Below, piece after piece: positions 1 through 7,348 of a stretch of DNA of 25,197 nucleotides. Every line of letters begins with the position of its first letter. Position 1 is the stretch's first letter. Source of the stretch: a virus; the IMG/VR virus record IMGVR_UViG_3300025264_001379, positions 1 through 25,197 of that record; one strand, written 5' to 3'. Under the pieces are notes generated by a model, which was not told where the DNA came from, did no database searches, and saw only the letters and a program-made list of their open reading frames with translations. Position numbers and translations under genes: made by a program.

Positions 1-2094
1 CAGGAACTCCATGCCGTCCGTGAGGATGCCGCCAAGGGCGTCGTCAACCGCGCCATAGACACCCGATGCCGCCCCGAACAGCGGGCCGAACGATCCGGCT
101 GTGATACCCCCAACACCAAGGCCAAGGACGCCGGCCGCCAGTTGCCCCTGGGAGTAACGGTCTGACGTGCTGAACTCAAGACCCGCGCGCTGCCGCGCAA
201 CCATATCAACCGCGCCACCAATGCCGAGCTGCAGGGTTTGTAGGGCCTGAAGCATGCCCTGGTTGATGCCTACCAGCTGGCCGATACCGCTCTCCGAGCC
301 TTCCACGGCACGGCGAATGCTCTCTGATTTTGCGTTGATATCACCGAGTACGGTGCCGGTGCCCTGGCGCGCCTGGCGGTCTTCGGTTGGGTCCCAGTCG
401 TCGCCGGAGAGCCAGTCGGAAATCTTGTTTACAGCAAGTCCTGCAATGCCGCCGGCAACCGCCCCGGCAATGGGGCCAAAAATCCCAGCCGCGGCTTGGC
501 CAGCCATCTGCTCAGTCAGGGCATCCGTAACCATGCCTCCGATCGCTCCAGCTAGCGCCCCGCCAATGCTGGCACCGATTCCATCCCAGTCGCCGGAGGT
601 GATAGCGCTCTGCAAACTGCTGGCTACACGCTGGCCCGCAGCAGACATTTGCTTTTCCACTTTCTCAGCGAAATCTGCGCCGCCTTCATCGCCGGCGTCG
701 GCCATGCCTTCCACCAGGTTGGCAATCAGAGTGTCACGATAGGACTCTGAGATATCTCCGTTTGCCGCCGCCTCGATTAGGAGCTGCTGCTTTTCGTAAA
801 CAGACTCAAACTCAGCGCCAAGAGGGTCCAGCTCGTTCACCAGGGCCATGACGGACTGCTGATATTCGCGCTGCGCGCGAGTAAGCTCCCGCTGCGCCTC
901 CTCCTCTTTCTTGGTGGCGATCGCCGCCTGCTCGTGCTGGTAGATTTGGTCGTAGTAGGTATTGATCAGCCCGATCTTTTCTGCGCCAGCCTTTGCGTCC
1001 CGCGCAGCGGCAATGTCCACCTGGCGGTTGTACTCAATCATCTCCAGGGTGCTCTTGCCCTGGGTTTCGGCTTGTACGCGAAGCTTTCCGATCAGCTCAT
1101 CAACGGCTTCAACGGCATCGCCGCCTGCGGCTCCCGCCAGATCCGAAAGCGTATCCCTTAGGAACTGGGCTCGCTCTTCTGCAGTGCGGGCAGAATCAAA
1201 GAACTCTCCAATGCTGCCAACCAGATTCTGCAGCGGATCACTCTCGCGCCCCAAAGTAGTGGAGATTTCCGCCACGGTTTGTTCGAGAACGCGGAAGTTT
1301 TCGATAACCGGGTTTGCATCTAACGTTCTCAGGGCAAGGAAGATCCGGCGTGCAGCCTCGACACCTTCATCGCCCGCAAGCCCAAGCGAGTCACGGAGAT
1401 CAATGACCGCGCCACCAACTGCCCGCCCAAACGGCGCACCCTCGAAGAAGTCCGATAGGTCTGAAAAGCCAACAGTGTCGGCAATATCATCAAAAGAGTC
1501 TCGAATGGCGCGGGCTGACTGGCGGGATGCCTCCTCGGCTGCCGCCATCGCGGATACGATGCGCGCACGAGCGGCCACCTCGCTTTCCCTGGCAAGATCT
1601 CTGATCTCTCGGGTAAGCGTGGGTATGCCATCGTTATCCTCGATGGTTTCATCCAGGGACTTCATGGCTGCATCAAGGGCCTTGGTGGCATCCTCGCCCT
1701 CGCCCATAGAAGCAACTAGCGATCCACCAATAACGCTGCCGATGGCGAGCACAGCACCAAGTAACGCGCCACCGGGCCCCAGAATTCCGAGCAGCTGAGA
1801 GCCTTGCTGACCTAGCGCGACAAACGCGCTGGTGCCAGAGCCGACTTGTACAAAGAAGTCCTGAAACTGATAGCCAGCCTGCTGAAGCGAGCCCTTCTGA
1901 AGGCGGAACATCCGGTTGGCTTCTTGCCCGGCGGTGGTAAGGCCCGCCATCTGGCGCGTGTTGGCCTGGGCGGCAGTGGCGGTACCTGTCAGAGAACCCT
2001 GAAGGCCACGGACTTCGCGGGCGGTCTCCCGCACAGTGCCGCTTACGCCTTTGTTGTTTGCCTTGATGGCAAGCGTCAGGTTCATCTGTTCCAT
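1..2094 (-). CDS. Tail tape-measure protein (partial, C-terminus off window)
   Basis: The reading frame is open from ATG at 2094 to the left edge, 698 codons without a stop, so the C-terminus is missing. Tape-measure proteins set siphovirus tail length and fill the tail tube. Residues about 98-129 form a Gly/Ala-rich hydrophobic stretch after a QFQDFFVQVG-like motif typical of the lambda-type tape-measure N-terminal domain. Residues about 378-440 are charged, Gln/Glu-rich and probably coiled coil. Further Gly/Ala-rich hydrophobic segments lie at about 505-555 and 650-698. An AGGA ribosome-binding site lies 6 bases upstream of the start. The gene begins 2 bases after the DUF1799 stop, matching the lambda order GT then H. 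Position, length and composition agree; the family assignment is strong. Confidence 0.9.
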   Translation of the reverse strand, partial: MEQMNLTLAIKANNKGVSGTVRETAREVRGLQGSLTGTATAAQANTRQMAGLTTAGQEANRMFRLQKGSLQQAGYQFQDFFVQVGSGTSAFVALGQQGSQLLGILGPGGALLGAVLAIGSVIGGSLVASMGEGEDATKALDAAMKSLDETIEDNDGIPTLTREIRDLARESEVAARARIVSAMAAAEEASRQSARAIRDSFDDIADTVGFSDLSDFFEGAPFGRAVGGAVIDLRDSLGLAGDEGVEAARRIFLALRTLDANPVIENFRVLEQTVAEISTTLGRESDPLQNLVGSIGEFFDSARTAEERAQFLRDTLSDLAGAAGGDAVEAVDELIGKLRVQAETQGKSTLEMIEYNRQVDIAAARDAKAGAEKIGLINTYYDQIYQHEQAAIATKKEEEAQRELTRAQREYQQSVMALVNELDPLGAEFESVYEKQQLLIEAAANGDISESYRDTLIANLVEGMADAGDEGGADFAEKVEKQMSAAGQRVASSLQSAITSGDWDGIGASIGGALAGAIGGMVTDALTEQMAGQAAAGIFGPIAGAVAGGIAGLAVNKISDWLSGDDWDPTEDRQARQGTGTVLGDINAKSESIRRAVEGSESGIGQLVGINQGMLQALQTLQLGIGGAVDMVARQRAGLEFSTSDRYSQGQLAAGVLGLGVGGITAGSFGPLFGAASGVYGAVDDALGGILTDGMEFL

Positions 2095-2096
2095 GG

Positions 2097-2423
2097 TCAG
2101 TCCTGTTGCTCCCGGAACGCTTCCAGAGCGCCGCTTTCAATCGTCTGGAGCTGGCTGAACGTTCTGGCCGGATCGTCCAGGTCGCTCATTCGGATCACCA
2201 CATCCACGGCGGTGTAATCCAGCCCCGTTCTTACGCCTGCCATCCCTGCATATCGCCACTGGGTTGCACACTTGAGAAAAGTCAAAACTGCGTCCCAGTT
2301 TTCCGGCAGGACCAGGAACTCCCGATCCCCATCCCGGTGCAGCGATTCGGTGTCCACTCCCTGGATACCGAAGGCCTGCAAATCCGACTCAAGGCCGCCA
2401 GGATCTGCCTGACGACCTTGCAC
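2097..2423 (-). CDS. DUF1799-type tail assembly chaperone, probable -1 frameshift extension (lambda gpT analogue)
   Basis: The protein contains a WDAVLTF...TQWR...GLDY pattern characteristic of DUF1799, the C-terminal partner of siphovirus tail assembly chaperones. From its first possible start, a GTG at 2423, it is 108 residues, but that GTG has no convincing ribosome-binding site. The frame is open upstream to 2462 and lies exactly in the -1 frame of the preceding gene, directly after an AAAAAAG slippery heptamer. I infer it is made mainly as a fusion: 102 residues of the upstream protein plus 121 residues read from 2462, about 223 residues in all. By analogy with lambda gpGT, the fusion would load the tape measure with tail-tube subunits. 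The alternative is weak independent initiation at 2423. Confidence 0.8.
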   Translation of the reverse strand: MQGRQADPGGLESDLQAFGIQGVDTESLHRDGDREFLVLPENWDAVLTFLKCATQWRYAGMAGVRTGLDYTAVDVVIRMSDLDDPARTFSQLQTIESGALEAFREQQD

Positions 2424-2443
2424 CCAGAACCGGCCTGCCGCCC

Positions 2444-2767
2444 TCAGGTTCTCGGTCGGTTCTTTTTTGTGATGGACTCCTGGTACGCGTTAACCAGGGC
2501 CGTGCTCACGGAGGGGTCCGCTTTGAGCGCAGTCAGAAGTTCGTCACCCTGCAACGGCTTTCCGTCAGCCCCTGAAACCTCCACGCCATCCACGCCAACC
2601 AGCACAATGTCCAGCAGGCGCTTGTTTTCGTTCTCGGGGTGCTTCAGATCAGTGGCTGACGCCACCTTAAACTCGGCGGTGAACTGGCCGGTGACCTCCT
2701 TGTCACCGTCGAAGAGCACTACGGAAACCGGGTACCGAAATGTGCGACTTGGGTTGAGCTTGAACAT
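2444..2767 (-). CDS. Tail assembly chaperone (lambda gpG analogue)
   Basis: A 107-residue protein lies between the tail tube gene and the DUF1799 frame. That is the place of lambda gpG, the short form of the tail assembly chaperone, which acts in the cytoplasm with the tape measure and is absent from virions. The N-terminal half looks like beta strands (FKLNPSRTFRYPVSVV). The C-terminal half is helical and ends in KKNRPRT. The start at 2767 has an AAGGAG ribosome-binding site at good spacing, and the gene follows the tail tube stop by 13 bases. Its last codons contain the slippery heptamer that links it to the downstream frame. Function is inferred from position and the frameshift, not from a strong motif. 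Confidence 0.78.
   Translation of the reverse strand: MFKLNPSRTFRYPVSVVLFDGDKEVTGQFTAEFKVASATDLKHPENENKRLLDIVLVGVDGVEVSGADGKPLQGDELLTALKADPSVSTALVNAYQESITKKNRPRT
2462..2468 (-). promoter_or_regulatory. Programmed -1 ribosomal frameshift site (A AAA AAG)
   Basis: On the minus strand the zero-frame codons read ACA AAA AAG, giving a perfect X XXY YYZ heptamer in the phase needed for -1 slippage. The zero-frame stop comes 5 codons later, at 2444-2446. The -1 frame continues into the DUF1799 frame. About 9 bases downstream, AGAACC can pair with GGTTCT to form a possible stimulatory hairpin; an overlapping GAACCG/CGGTTC pairing is also possible. This is the known arrangement of lambda-like G/GT genes. 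Confidence 0.8.
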
Positions 2768-2780
2768 AAGGGAGGGCTCC

Positions 2781-3716
2781 TTACTTAACAGTGATCACCA
2801 GCTCGTCGTTGCCGGTGTCTGGGTTGATGGTGAGCGGCAGAGACAGCATCTGTACGCCGTTCTTGTCCTGCTCGGTCGGGCTGCCAATGCCAACTGCCGG
2901 AGCGGAGAACTCAATGATATTTCCCGCCACCTTGCCGTGGGTCACGCTGAGCGCTCCGCGGGCAGATGTCTTGGCCTTCTCGTACAGGTCGATCACCGCC
3001 AGGGCCGGCTCTTCTACCACGGCGGTGCCAGTCGGCTGCCGGTCCGTGATCTGCATGGACGTTTCCTGGCCCACCAACTGGTGCTTCACCGTCTCCACAC
3101 CGATGTCAAAGCTCAACTGGTCAAAGCTCAGGTCCGAACCAAACAGGTTCAGCGCGGTTGTGTTCGCGTTGGTGACGGGAGCCGGCATGATCCAGCCGCT
3201 GGTATCCGCCTGCGGGATCTCGGCGTTACTGATTGGCCCCAGGATCCCCATGAAGTTGAATGTGAAGTAGGGGATGTTGTTGGTAGACATGCTGAAGCTC
3301 ACTGTGCCCCGGCCGCCCACAAACTTGTGCAGCACTCCGTCCCGGTGAATCCAGCAGGTGATGGACTCCTCGCCGCCGGTAATCGGGTTGTAAGATACGG
3401 AGATGCCCACCTCTTCCGTCTCAGCAAAGCCGCAAGCGCGCAGTAAAGGCCCCCACTTAGGCGCGGTGCCGGCAGAGCCGGATCCGGCCAACTCAACTTC
3501 CAGCTGCAGCTCCACATGCTTTTCGCCGGCAACCTCTTCTGAGTTGCCGAAGTGGCCTCGAATCAGGTTGCGCTGGATGTTCTCGCCAGCCAGCGGCGTC
3601 ACCTGCACGGTGCGCGCCAGAATGGCGTTAGCCGATTCGGTCGGCGCTGCATCAGTGCCGTATGTGGTCTCTACGCTTGCCAGCACCACGCGCCGGCGCA
3701 TCTTGAATCCAGACAT
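2781..3716 (-). CDS. Major tail tube protein, siphovirus type
   Basis: This 311-residue protein begins with a basic MRRRVVLASVETTYGTDA segment, typical of the Phage_tube_2 family, followed by alternating beta-strand-like sequence rich in Thr, Gly and Val. Tail tube proteins stack as hexameric rings to form the lumen for DNA passage. The start at 3716 has an AAGGAG ribosome-binding site. It lies immediately before the G/GT-like genes and the tape measure, as lambda gpV does. In Mu this region would carry a sheath (L) and a contractile-tail tube (M). No sheath is present, so the tail is inferred to be non-contractile. Length is normal for the family. Confidence 0.85.
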   Translation of the reverse strand: MSGFKMRRRVVLASVETTYGTDAAPTESANAILARTVQVTPLAGENIQRNLIRGHFGNSEEVAGEKHVELQLEVELAGSGSAGTAPKWGPLLRACGFAETEEVGISVSYNPITGGEESITCWIHRDGVLHKFVGGRGTVSFSMSTNNIPYFTFNFMGILGPISNAEIPQADTSGWIMPAPVTNANTTALNLFGSDLSFDQLSFDIGVETVKHQLVGQETSMQITDRQPTGTAVVEEPALAVIDLYEKAKTSARGALSVTHGKVAGNIIEFSAPAVGIGSPTEQDKNGVQMLSLPLTINPDTGNDELVITVK

Positions 3717-3719
3717 GTG

Positions 3720-3854
3720 TTACTCCTTCTTCCCGGAGGTCTTCTTGATTCCGTCGTCCCGGGTCTCCGGCTCGGCGGTCTTGGGTTTGGGCGCGCCATC
3801 TTTGGCCCGCTGGTACTGCCCGCCGCGTTGCGGCAACTTCACACGTTTACTCAT
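3720..3854 (-). CDS. Small basic hypothetical protein (44 aa)
   Basis: A 44-codon frame runs from ATG at 3854 to TAA at 3720. Its start overlaps the stop of the preceding gp37-like gene by 4 bases (ATGA). The product is Lys/Pro-rich and strongly hydrophilic, beginning MSKRVKLPQRGGQYQRAK and ending in KKTSGKKE. It ends 3 bases before the tail tube start, and its last codons contain that gene's AAGGAG ribosome-binding site. This slot resembles that of the small Mu gp38-type ORFs upstream of tail genes, but I recognise no family. Coding status rests on tight packing, the coupled start and its fit between two real genes. Confidence 0.6.
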   Translation of the reverse strand: MSKRVKLPQRGGQYQRAKDGAPKPKTAEPETRDDGIKKTSGKKE

Positions 3855-4318
3855 GGCGTCCACCAATACTCCGTTCGAAATGCATCTACCCAGTACAGGG
3901 CGTTGTCGCTCATAGACAGCAGCTGGCCGCCATGCCAGGCCACCTCTGTGTCATAACTCAGCACCGGAAGCGTGAAATAGTCGTACCAGCTGCGGCTGGG
4001 CGTTGATGTGCCGAACGGCGGCGGCATCCAGTCCACCAGGCGCTGCAGAACCGGCCTGCGCACTCCTGAAAGCTGATCAACCATGGGGCCGCCCAGGGGC
4101 TGGTTGCCCCGGCTAACCCCGGTAACCACCAACACCTCAACCACAATCTTGTGCCTGGAGCCCTGCGTCATCGGCACAACGGTGACCGCCTCCCGGCCGG
4201 GAACCACCACCACAGAGGGCAGCGTTCTGGACTTTCTGGCCGCATCAACGTCGGCCGCCAGTGACGCCTGCACTTCAGCGGTCGAAATCCTTTCAGCCCA
4301 GGCAGTCAAGTCCAGCAT
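3851..4318 (-). CDS. Mu gp37-like protein, probable tail terminator
   Basis: The start is taken at ATG 4318 (MLDLTAW), giving 155 residues. It overlaps the gp36 stop by one base (TGATG), which favours it over farther upstream starts. The position, directly after gp36 and before the tail tube, is that of Mu gp37 and of tail terminator/completion proteins, which cap the tail end that joins the head. The sequence has alternating strands (SVVVVPGREAVTVVP, KIVVEVLVVTGV) and an aromatic C-terminus ending EYWWTP. Mixed alpha/beta composition and length fit a tail terminator, but no diagnostic motif was recognised, so the role is inferred from position. Confidence 0.7.
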   Translation of the reverse strand: MLDLTAWAERISTAEVQASLAADVDAARKSRTLPSVVVVPGREAVTVVPMTQGSRHKIVVEVLVVTGVSRGNQPLGGPMVDQLSGVRRPVLQRLVDWMPPPFGTSTPSRSWYDYFTLPVLSYDTEVAWHGGQLLSMSDNALYWVDAFRTEYWWTP

Positions 4319-4740
4319 CAGATAAACCCTTTGCTGTCTGCGCGATCCCACACGCGTCCGCCAGACTGGATCTCAGCGCCATCGTTAGAAGTGGGCTCAT
4401 CGCCAGCATCACTAACGCCCAGGGAAACCCGTCCCATAGACACCTGGCGCAGCAACTCAACCGCCGCCTTATAGCGCGTCTCCACCACCTCCGGGATGTT
4501 GTCGTCGTGCAGGTGGTACCGAGCCATATCGGAGCACACCCGAACCAGAACGGTCGGGGTGCTTGTAAGTGGCAACTGGTACCGCGCAGCGAGATAACCA
4601 TCTATCTCGGCGGTTGCGTCAGCCAGGGCGCGATCAAGCACGGCGGCATCAATCGCTCCGGCATTACTCCGATCGGTGAGCTCAACCATCTCCCGCTCAC
4701 TGAACCGGCTGATCATGTCGGCCTGGCTGGCGTAACTCAT
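4318..4740 (-). CDS. Mu gp36-like protein (DUF1320), head-tail connector candidate
   Basis: A 140-residue protein opens with MSYASQADMISRFSEREMVELTDR and has a central DGYLAARYQLPL motif, both hallmarks of the DUF1320/gp36 family of Mu-like phages. Members resemble head completion or connector proteins that sit between the portal ring and the tail. It is mostly helical. Its ATG overlaps the previous stop by 4 bases (ATGA), and its own TGA overlaps the gp37-like start by one base, so the three genes are translationally linked. Length is normal for the family. Confidence 0.85.
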   Translation of the reverse strand: MSYASQADMISRFSEREMVELTDRSNAGAIDAAVLDRALADATAEIDGYLAARYQLPLTSTPTVLVRVCSDMARYHLHDDNIPEVVETRYKAAVELLRQVSMGRVSLGVSDAGDEPTSNDGAEIQSGGRVWDRADSKGFI

Positions 4741-5231
4741 TTTCTGGCCGCCGAGATGTGCGGATCCGCTTCGATCAGGGCTGCGACCTCTTCCGTCACA
4801 ACCACCTCACGCGGTTCCTGGGTGACAATCACCCCGCCGCGAATGCGGCGTGGCAAGCGGGTGACCACTTCCAACGTGATCTCGCCTTCCTCCAGTGACG
4901 CCTGTTCGTCGTCATCCGGCAGGTTGCCGTCCTTGGCAGGCCCCCGCTCCTTGCTCTCATCGTCGCCCTCATCGGACTTTGTCTCAGGCTCACTTGGAGC
5001 TGTCGCAGACTTGTTGTCCTCAGTGGACGCGTTACCGGAATCCGTGCTGCCCACTCCGGCAGCGGAGGACTGCTCATTCTCTCCGCCACCGGGCTGGCTG
5101 GTTGTGGCCCCGGTCACTTCGGGGCTCTGCTTCGAGGTATTCTCGGCTTTGGATTCCTCCGGCTTCGGAGCCGGTTGCTTGGCCTCAGGCTGCTTTACAG
5201 CAGCCTGGGCGGTCGATTTCTTGGCAGCCAT
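4737..5231 (-). CDS. Mu gp35-like (HI1506/FluMu_N-type) protein with acidic low-complexity region
   Basis: The chosen start is ATG 5231, which has an AAGGAGG ribosome-binding site 8 bases upstream; a TTG one codon earlier is less likely. The product is 164 residues. Residues 1 to about 115 are low complexity, rich in Ala, Pro, Ser, Glu, Lys and Asp, and probably disordered. Residues about 118-164 form a compact segment with a RRIRGGV motif and a C-terminal EVAALIEADPHIS pattern, resembling the FluMu N-terminal domain found in HI1506-like proteins. The gene follows the major head protein, the slot of Mu gp35. A minor capsid or decoration role is possible but not shown. Confidence 0.65.
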   Translation of the reverse strand: MAAKKSTAQAAVKQPEAKQPAPKPEESKAENTSKQSPEVTGATTSQPGGGENEQSSAAGVGSTDSGNASTEDNKSATAPSEPETKSDEGDDESKERGPAKDGNLPDDDEQASLEEGEITLEVVTRLPRRIRGGVIVTQEPREVVVTEEVAALIEADPHISAARK

Positions 5232-5244
5232 CAATCAGCCCTCC

Positions 5245-6156
5245 TTATTCCAGCCAGGGAGACACGAGCAGCTCGGCTGTGCCCTGGTAGACGTTGGTTG
5301 CGCCTGCCGCGGCGCGGTTGGCCTTGAGCACCTCAAAGCCTGCTCCTTCCAAGGAGGGCGGAACCACCAGCAGAGTTGGGCGAATAGCCAATGGTCGGCC
5401 GCCATCTGCTTTGAAGTTCATCATGGCGGTACGCGCCTTGGCGTAATTCTCTTTGGTCAGCGGCTGCCGGCTCTTGTAAGCCATCTGCCAGAAACCAAAG
5501 CCCACGTTTGAGCGAGCGCGAACGCCGTATCGGTATTCGTCCTCGGTGAACACGTGCTCATCGTCGCTCTTGGTCATCTGCTGCAGGTCGGGCTTAACGC
5601 GCTCCTGGAAGATGATCGGCTTGATGGCGCGACTCACGTCGAGCAGATACCACGCAGCACCTGGATCGGTTGCGGGGATATCTTGGTTTGAAACCGTTGC
5701 CGGAGTGCCAGTGCCATCTACATTTGGATACACCGGGTGGTCGGTATCGAAGAAGTTCTGGCCGTCGTAGCACAGCGTGGTGCCGCCCGCCGCAAGAAGG
5801 GCATACACCAGCTCATCCGGATGGATGTTCGCAGCGCGACCCATTTCCTGGAACAGCATGGCGTAAGCGCCGATGTTGTCATCTTCGATATCGGTGCGAG
5901 CAACGCCCACGGTGGATTCGAACAGCTTGTTGGTGATCTGGTAGCCGTGGGCTGCCATATCCTTGATCACACGAGCGCCTACCCACTCGCGGAATTGCGG
6001 GAACTGGCCCAGCCAGCCGTAGGTGTTCGAGCTGGATGAGCTCGAAACCTTGGAAGCCACCTTGCCCCAGGTGGGCTCAACCATGGCCAAGCCCGCTTCG
6101 TACTCTTTCTTGTAGCTGGTGAACAGCGCCGTCAGAAGTGCCGGGGTAATAATCAT
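5245..6156 (-). CDS. T: Major head (capsid) subunit, Mu gpT-like
   Basis: A 303-residue protein begins MIITPALLTALFTSYKKEY, the signature start of Mu-like major head subunits (Mu gpT is about the same length). It contains the family's WLGQFPQFREWVGAR and YDGQNFFDTDHP segments and ends with LLVSPWLE-type sequence. It self-assembles into the HK97-type icosahedral shell, guided by the scaffold and protease encoded upstream. The ATG at 6156 overlaps the protease stop by 4 bases (ATGA) and has a GGAG ribosome-binding site. There is no sign of truncation. Confidence 0.95.
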   Translation of the reverse strand: MIITPALLTALFTSYKKEYEAGLAMVEPTWGKVASKVSSSSSSNTYGWLGQFPQFREWVGARVIKDMAAHGYQITNKLFESTVGVARTDIEDDNIGAYAMLFQEMGRAANIHPDELVYALLAAGGTTLCYDGQNFFDTDHPVYPNVDGTGTPATVSNQDIPATDPGAAWYLLDVSRAIKPIIFQERVKPDLQQMTKSDDEHVFTEDEYRYGVRARSNVGFGFWQMAYKSRQPLTKENYAKARTAMMNFKADGGRPLAIRPTLLVVPPSLEGAGFEVLKANRAAAGATNVYQGTAELLVSPWLE

Positions 6157-6668
6157 GCGGTTTTCTCCTTAGCCTTTACGCCTTTCGCCTTCAGGAACTC
6201 CTCCGGCGTTTGGCCCATGTGGCGGCAAACAGCCAGCTCTTCTTCAGTGAGCTGATCATCTCCCTCGGGGGGCGTCTTGCCGTTGGTTTGTTGGCCGGTC
6301 AGCGCAGCGATCGGCTGGGCGCTGCCCAGGAAACTACGCAGGGCAGCAATGTCCTTTTTGCCCAGGTCCCGCGCCCAGCTTTCCAGAGACGGCATCAGTC
6401 GACCGTCTTCCAGGCCTTCGCCTACCAGCTTGTCCACCTCGCCGGTGGTCAACTGGGTTGAAAGAGCTGTCACGCGAGTGTTCAGCTCATCAAAAGCGGC
6501 TTTGGGCACGTACTTTTCCGGATCTGGGTTGTTTGCCTGGCTGCGCAATGCCGCCATGTCGGTCTCGGTCTTTGCGGCTTTGTCCATCAATGCCTGAACA
6601 GCCGCTCGAACCTGCTCAGGGGTGGCGTCTTCGCCCAGCCCGAGCAATTCCAGCAGTTCTTTATCCAC
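6153..6668 (-). CDS. Z: Nested scaffold protein, Mu gpZ-like (internal in-frame start)
   Basis: Inside the protease gene, in the same frame, a GTG at 6668 is preceded by AGGAG at 9 bases spacing. Initiation there gives a 171-residue product, starting VDKELLELLGL, that comprises exactly the helical, charged C-terminal half. In Mu, the scaffold gpZ is made from an internal start in gene I and shares its C-terminus. The internal ribosome-binding site and the domain boundary support the same arrangement here. Whether the GTG is used is an inference. Confidence 0.55.
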   Translation of the reverse strand: MDKELLELLGLGEDATPEQVRAAVQALMDKAAKTETDMAALRSQANNPDPEKYVPKAAFDELNTRVTALSTQLTTGEVDKLVGEGLEDGRLMPSLESWARDLGKKDIAALRSFLGSAQPIAALTGQQTNGKTPPEGDDQLTEEELAVCRHMGQTPEEFLKAKGVKAKEKTA

Positions 6669-7181
6669 GGGTTTGGTCTCCTCGTGTGGTTGGTGCAGGT
6701 AACGGGCAGCCGCCACATCGGCGATCCCATCAATGGCCGGGTTATTGGTCACCGCCGCCATAAGCAGCTCGGTAACCACACCGGAATTCGGGTCAAACTT
6801 GAAAACAGGGGAAAGGTAGCGGTACTCATCGCCAGTAATCAGCGCGGCCGCTCGTTCGGTCCACTCGACATCCACCGCATACAGGCCATCGCCTTCGCGC
6901 CACTCCAGGGTGTTGAACCAGGCAGCAGCCGGGGCCGGGTTGCCGGAGGTTTCGGCGTAGAGGGTCTGGTGTTCGTAGTCGATCACGAACGGGGTCTGGC
7001 GCTCAGTGGCCAGGGCCACCAGTCTGCGCGCGGCGTCAGCATCCAGGCACCAGCCTTCCACGCCGTGAGGCCGGCCATCCCGGGCACGGAAAACGCCAGC
7101 CGGGAACAGCTGGATCTCCGATCCGGGCTTCCGGAGCCGGGTGGTGCAGGCAGCGATGTGAGTGCGGGGTGATGTTTTCAT
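6153..7181 (-). CDS. I: Prohead protease, Mu gpI-like
   Basis: The protein belongs to the Mu-like protease (gpI) family, which processes the prohead and scaffold during capsid maturation. From ATG 7181 (MKTSPRTH) it is 342 residues; an in-frame ATG at 7208 would add 9. Neither start has a clear ribosome-binding site. The protease region spans residues to about 170 and includes the conserved PFVIDYEHQT segment and the EYRYLSPVF motif. The rest is charged and helical, with Gln/Glu/Lys-rich sequence typical of a scaffold domain. A second in-frame start at 6668 probably yields that domain alone. A 240-bp non-coding gap precedes the gene, as expected if it has its own late promoter. Confidence 0.9.
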   Translation of the reverse strand: MKTSPRTHIAACTTRLRKPGSEIQLFPAGVFRARDGRPHGVEGWCLDADAARRLVALATERQTPFVIDYEHQTLYAETSGNPAPAAAWFNTLEWREGDGLYAVDVEWTERAAALITGDEYRYLSPVFKFDPNSGVVTELLMAAVTNNPAIDGIADVAAARYLHQPHEETKPVDKELLELLGLGEDATPEQVRAAVQALMDKAAKTETDMAALRSQANNPDPEKYVPKAAFDELNTRVTALSTQLTTGEVDKLVGEGLEDGRLMPSLESWARDLGKKDIAALRSFLGSAQPIAALTGQQTNGKTPPEGDDQLTEEELAVCRHMGQTPEEFLKAKGVKAKEKTA

Positions 7182-7269
7182 GGGGCCAGTTTGGGAGCTG
7201 GCGCGCATGGCAGGAACGCGAATGGATTCGGGCAGTGATCCGGAGGTGGGCGCGGGAGGAAAATTGCAC

Positions 7270-7348
7270 CTGGCGACGGGGAGAATACCCCTACGGGGTG
7301 GAGCTGCTCAAGTATTGCGCGTTAGACCCACGTTAGAATCGTCGCCAG
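7270..7348. repeat. 9-bp perfect inverted repeat enclosing promoter-like region
   Basis: CTGGCGACG at 7270-7278 and CGTCGCCAG at 7340-7348 are exact reverse complements, separated by 61 bp. The enclosed segment holds the candidate PI-like promoter, a small hairpin and the tandem TCTAACG motif. The repeat could fold the leader transcript into a long-range stem or mark a protein-binding site. Confidence 0.5.
7282..7311 (-). promoter_or_regulatory. Candidate late promoter (PI-like) upstream of protease I
   Basis: On the minus strand TTGAGC (7311-7306) and TATTCT (7287-7282) are 18 bp apart, each matching the sigma70 -35 and -10 consensus at 4 of 6 positions. Two TCTAACG direct repeats at 7337-7331 and 7326-7320 lie just upstream of the -35 and are 11 bp apart, about one helical turn, as an activator site might be. 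In Mu, PI lies upstream of gene I and needs the activator C. No experimental support exists here. Confidence 0.35.

Noticed and set aside
2106-3446. 446-codon plus-strand open frame
   Set aside because: Antisense to the tail tube and chaperone genes; low-confidence composition, no recognisable domain.
4261-5511. 416-codon plus-strand open frame
   Set aside because: Shadow of the acidic gp35-like gene and its neighbours; its Ser/Pro-rich sequence is the reverse of their repetitive codons.
7319-7337. GTTAGAC resemblance to integron attC core sites
   Set aside because: No integrase gene or gene cassette; the other half-site does not fit, and the motif is scattered within essential phage genes.
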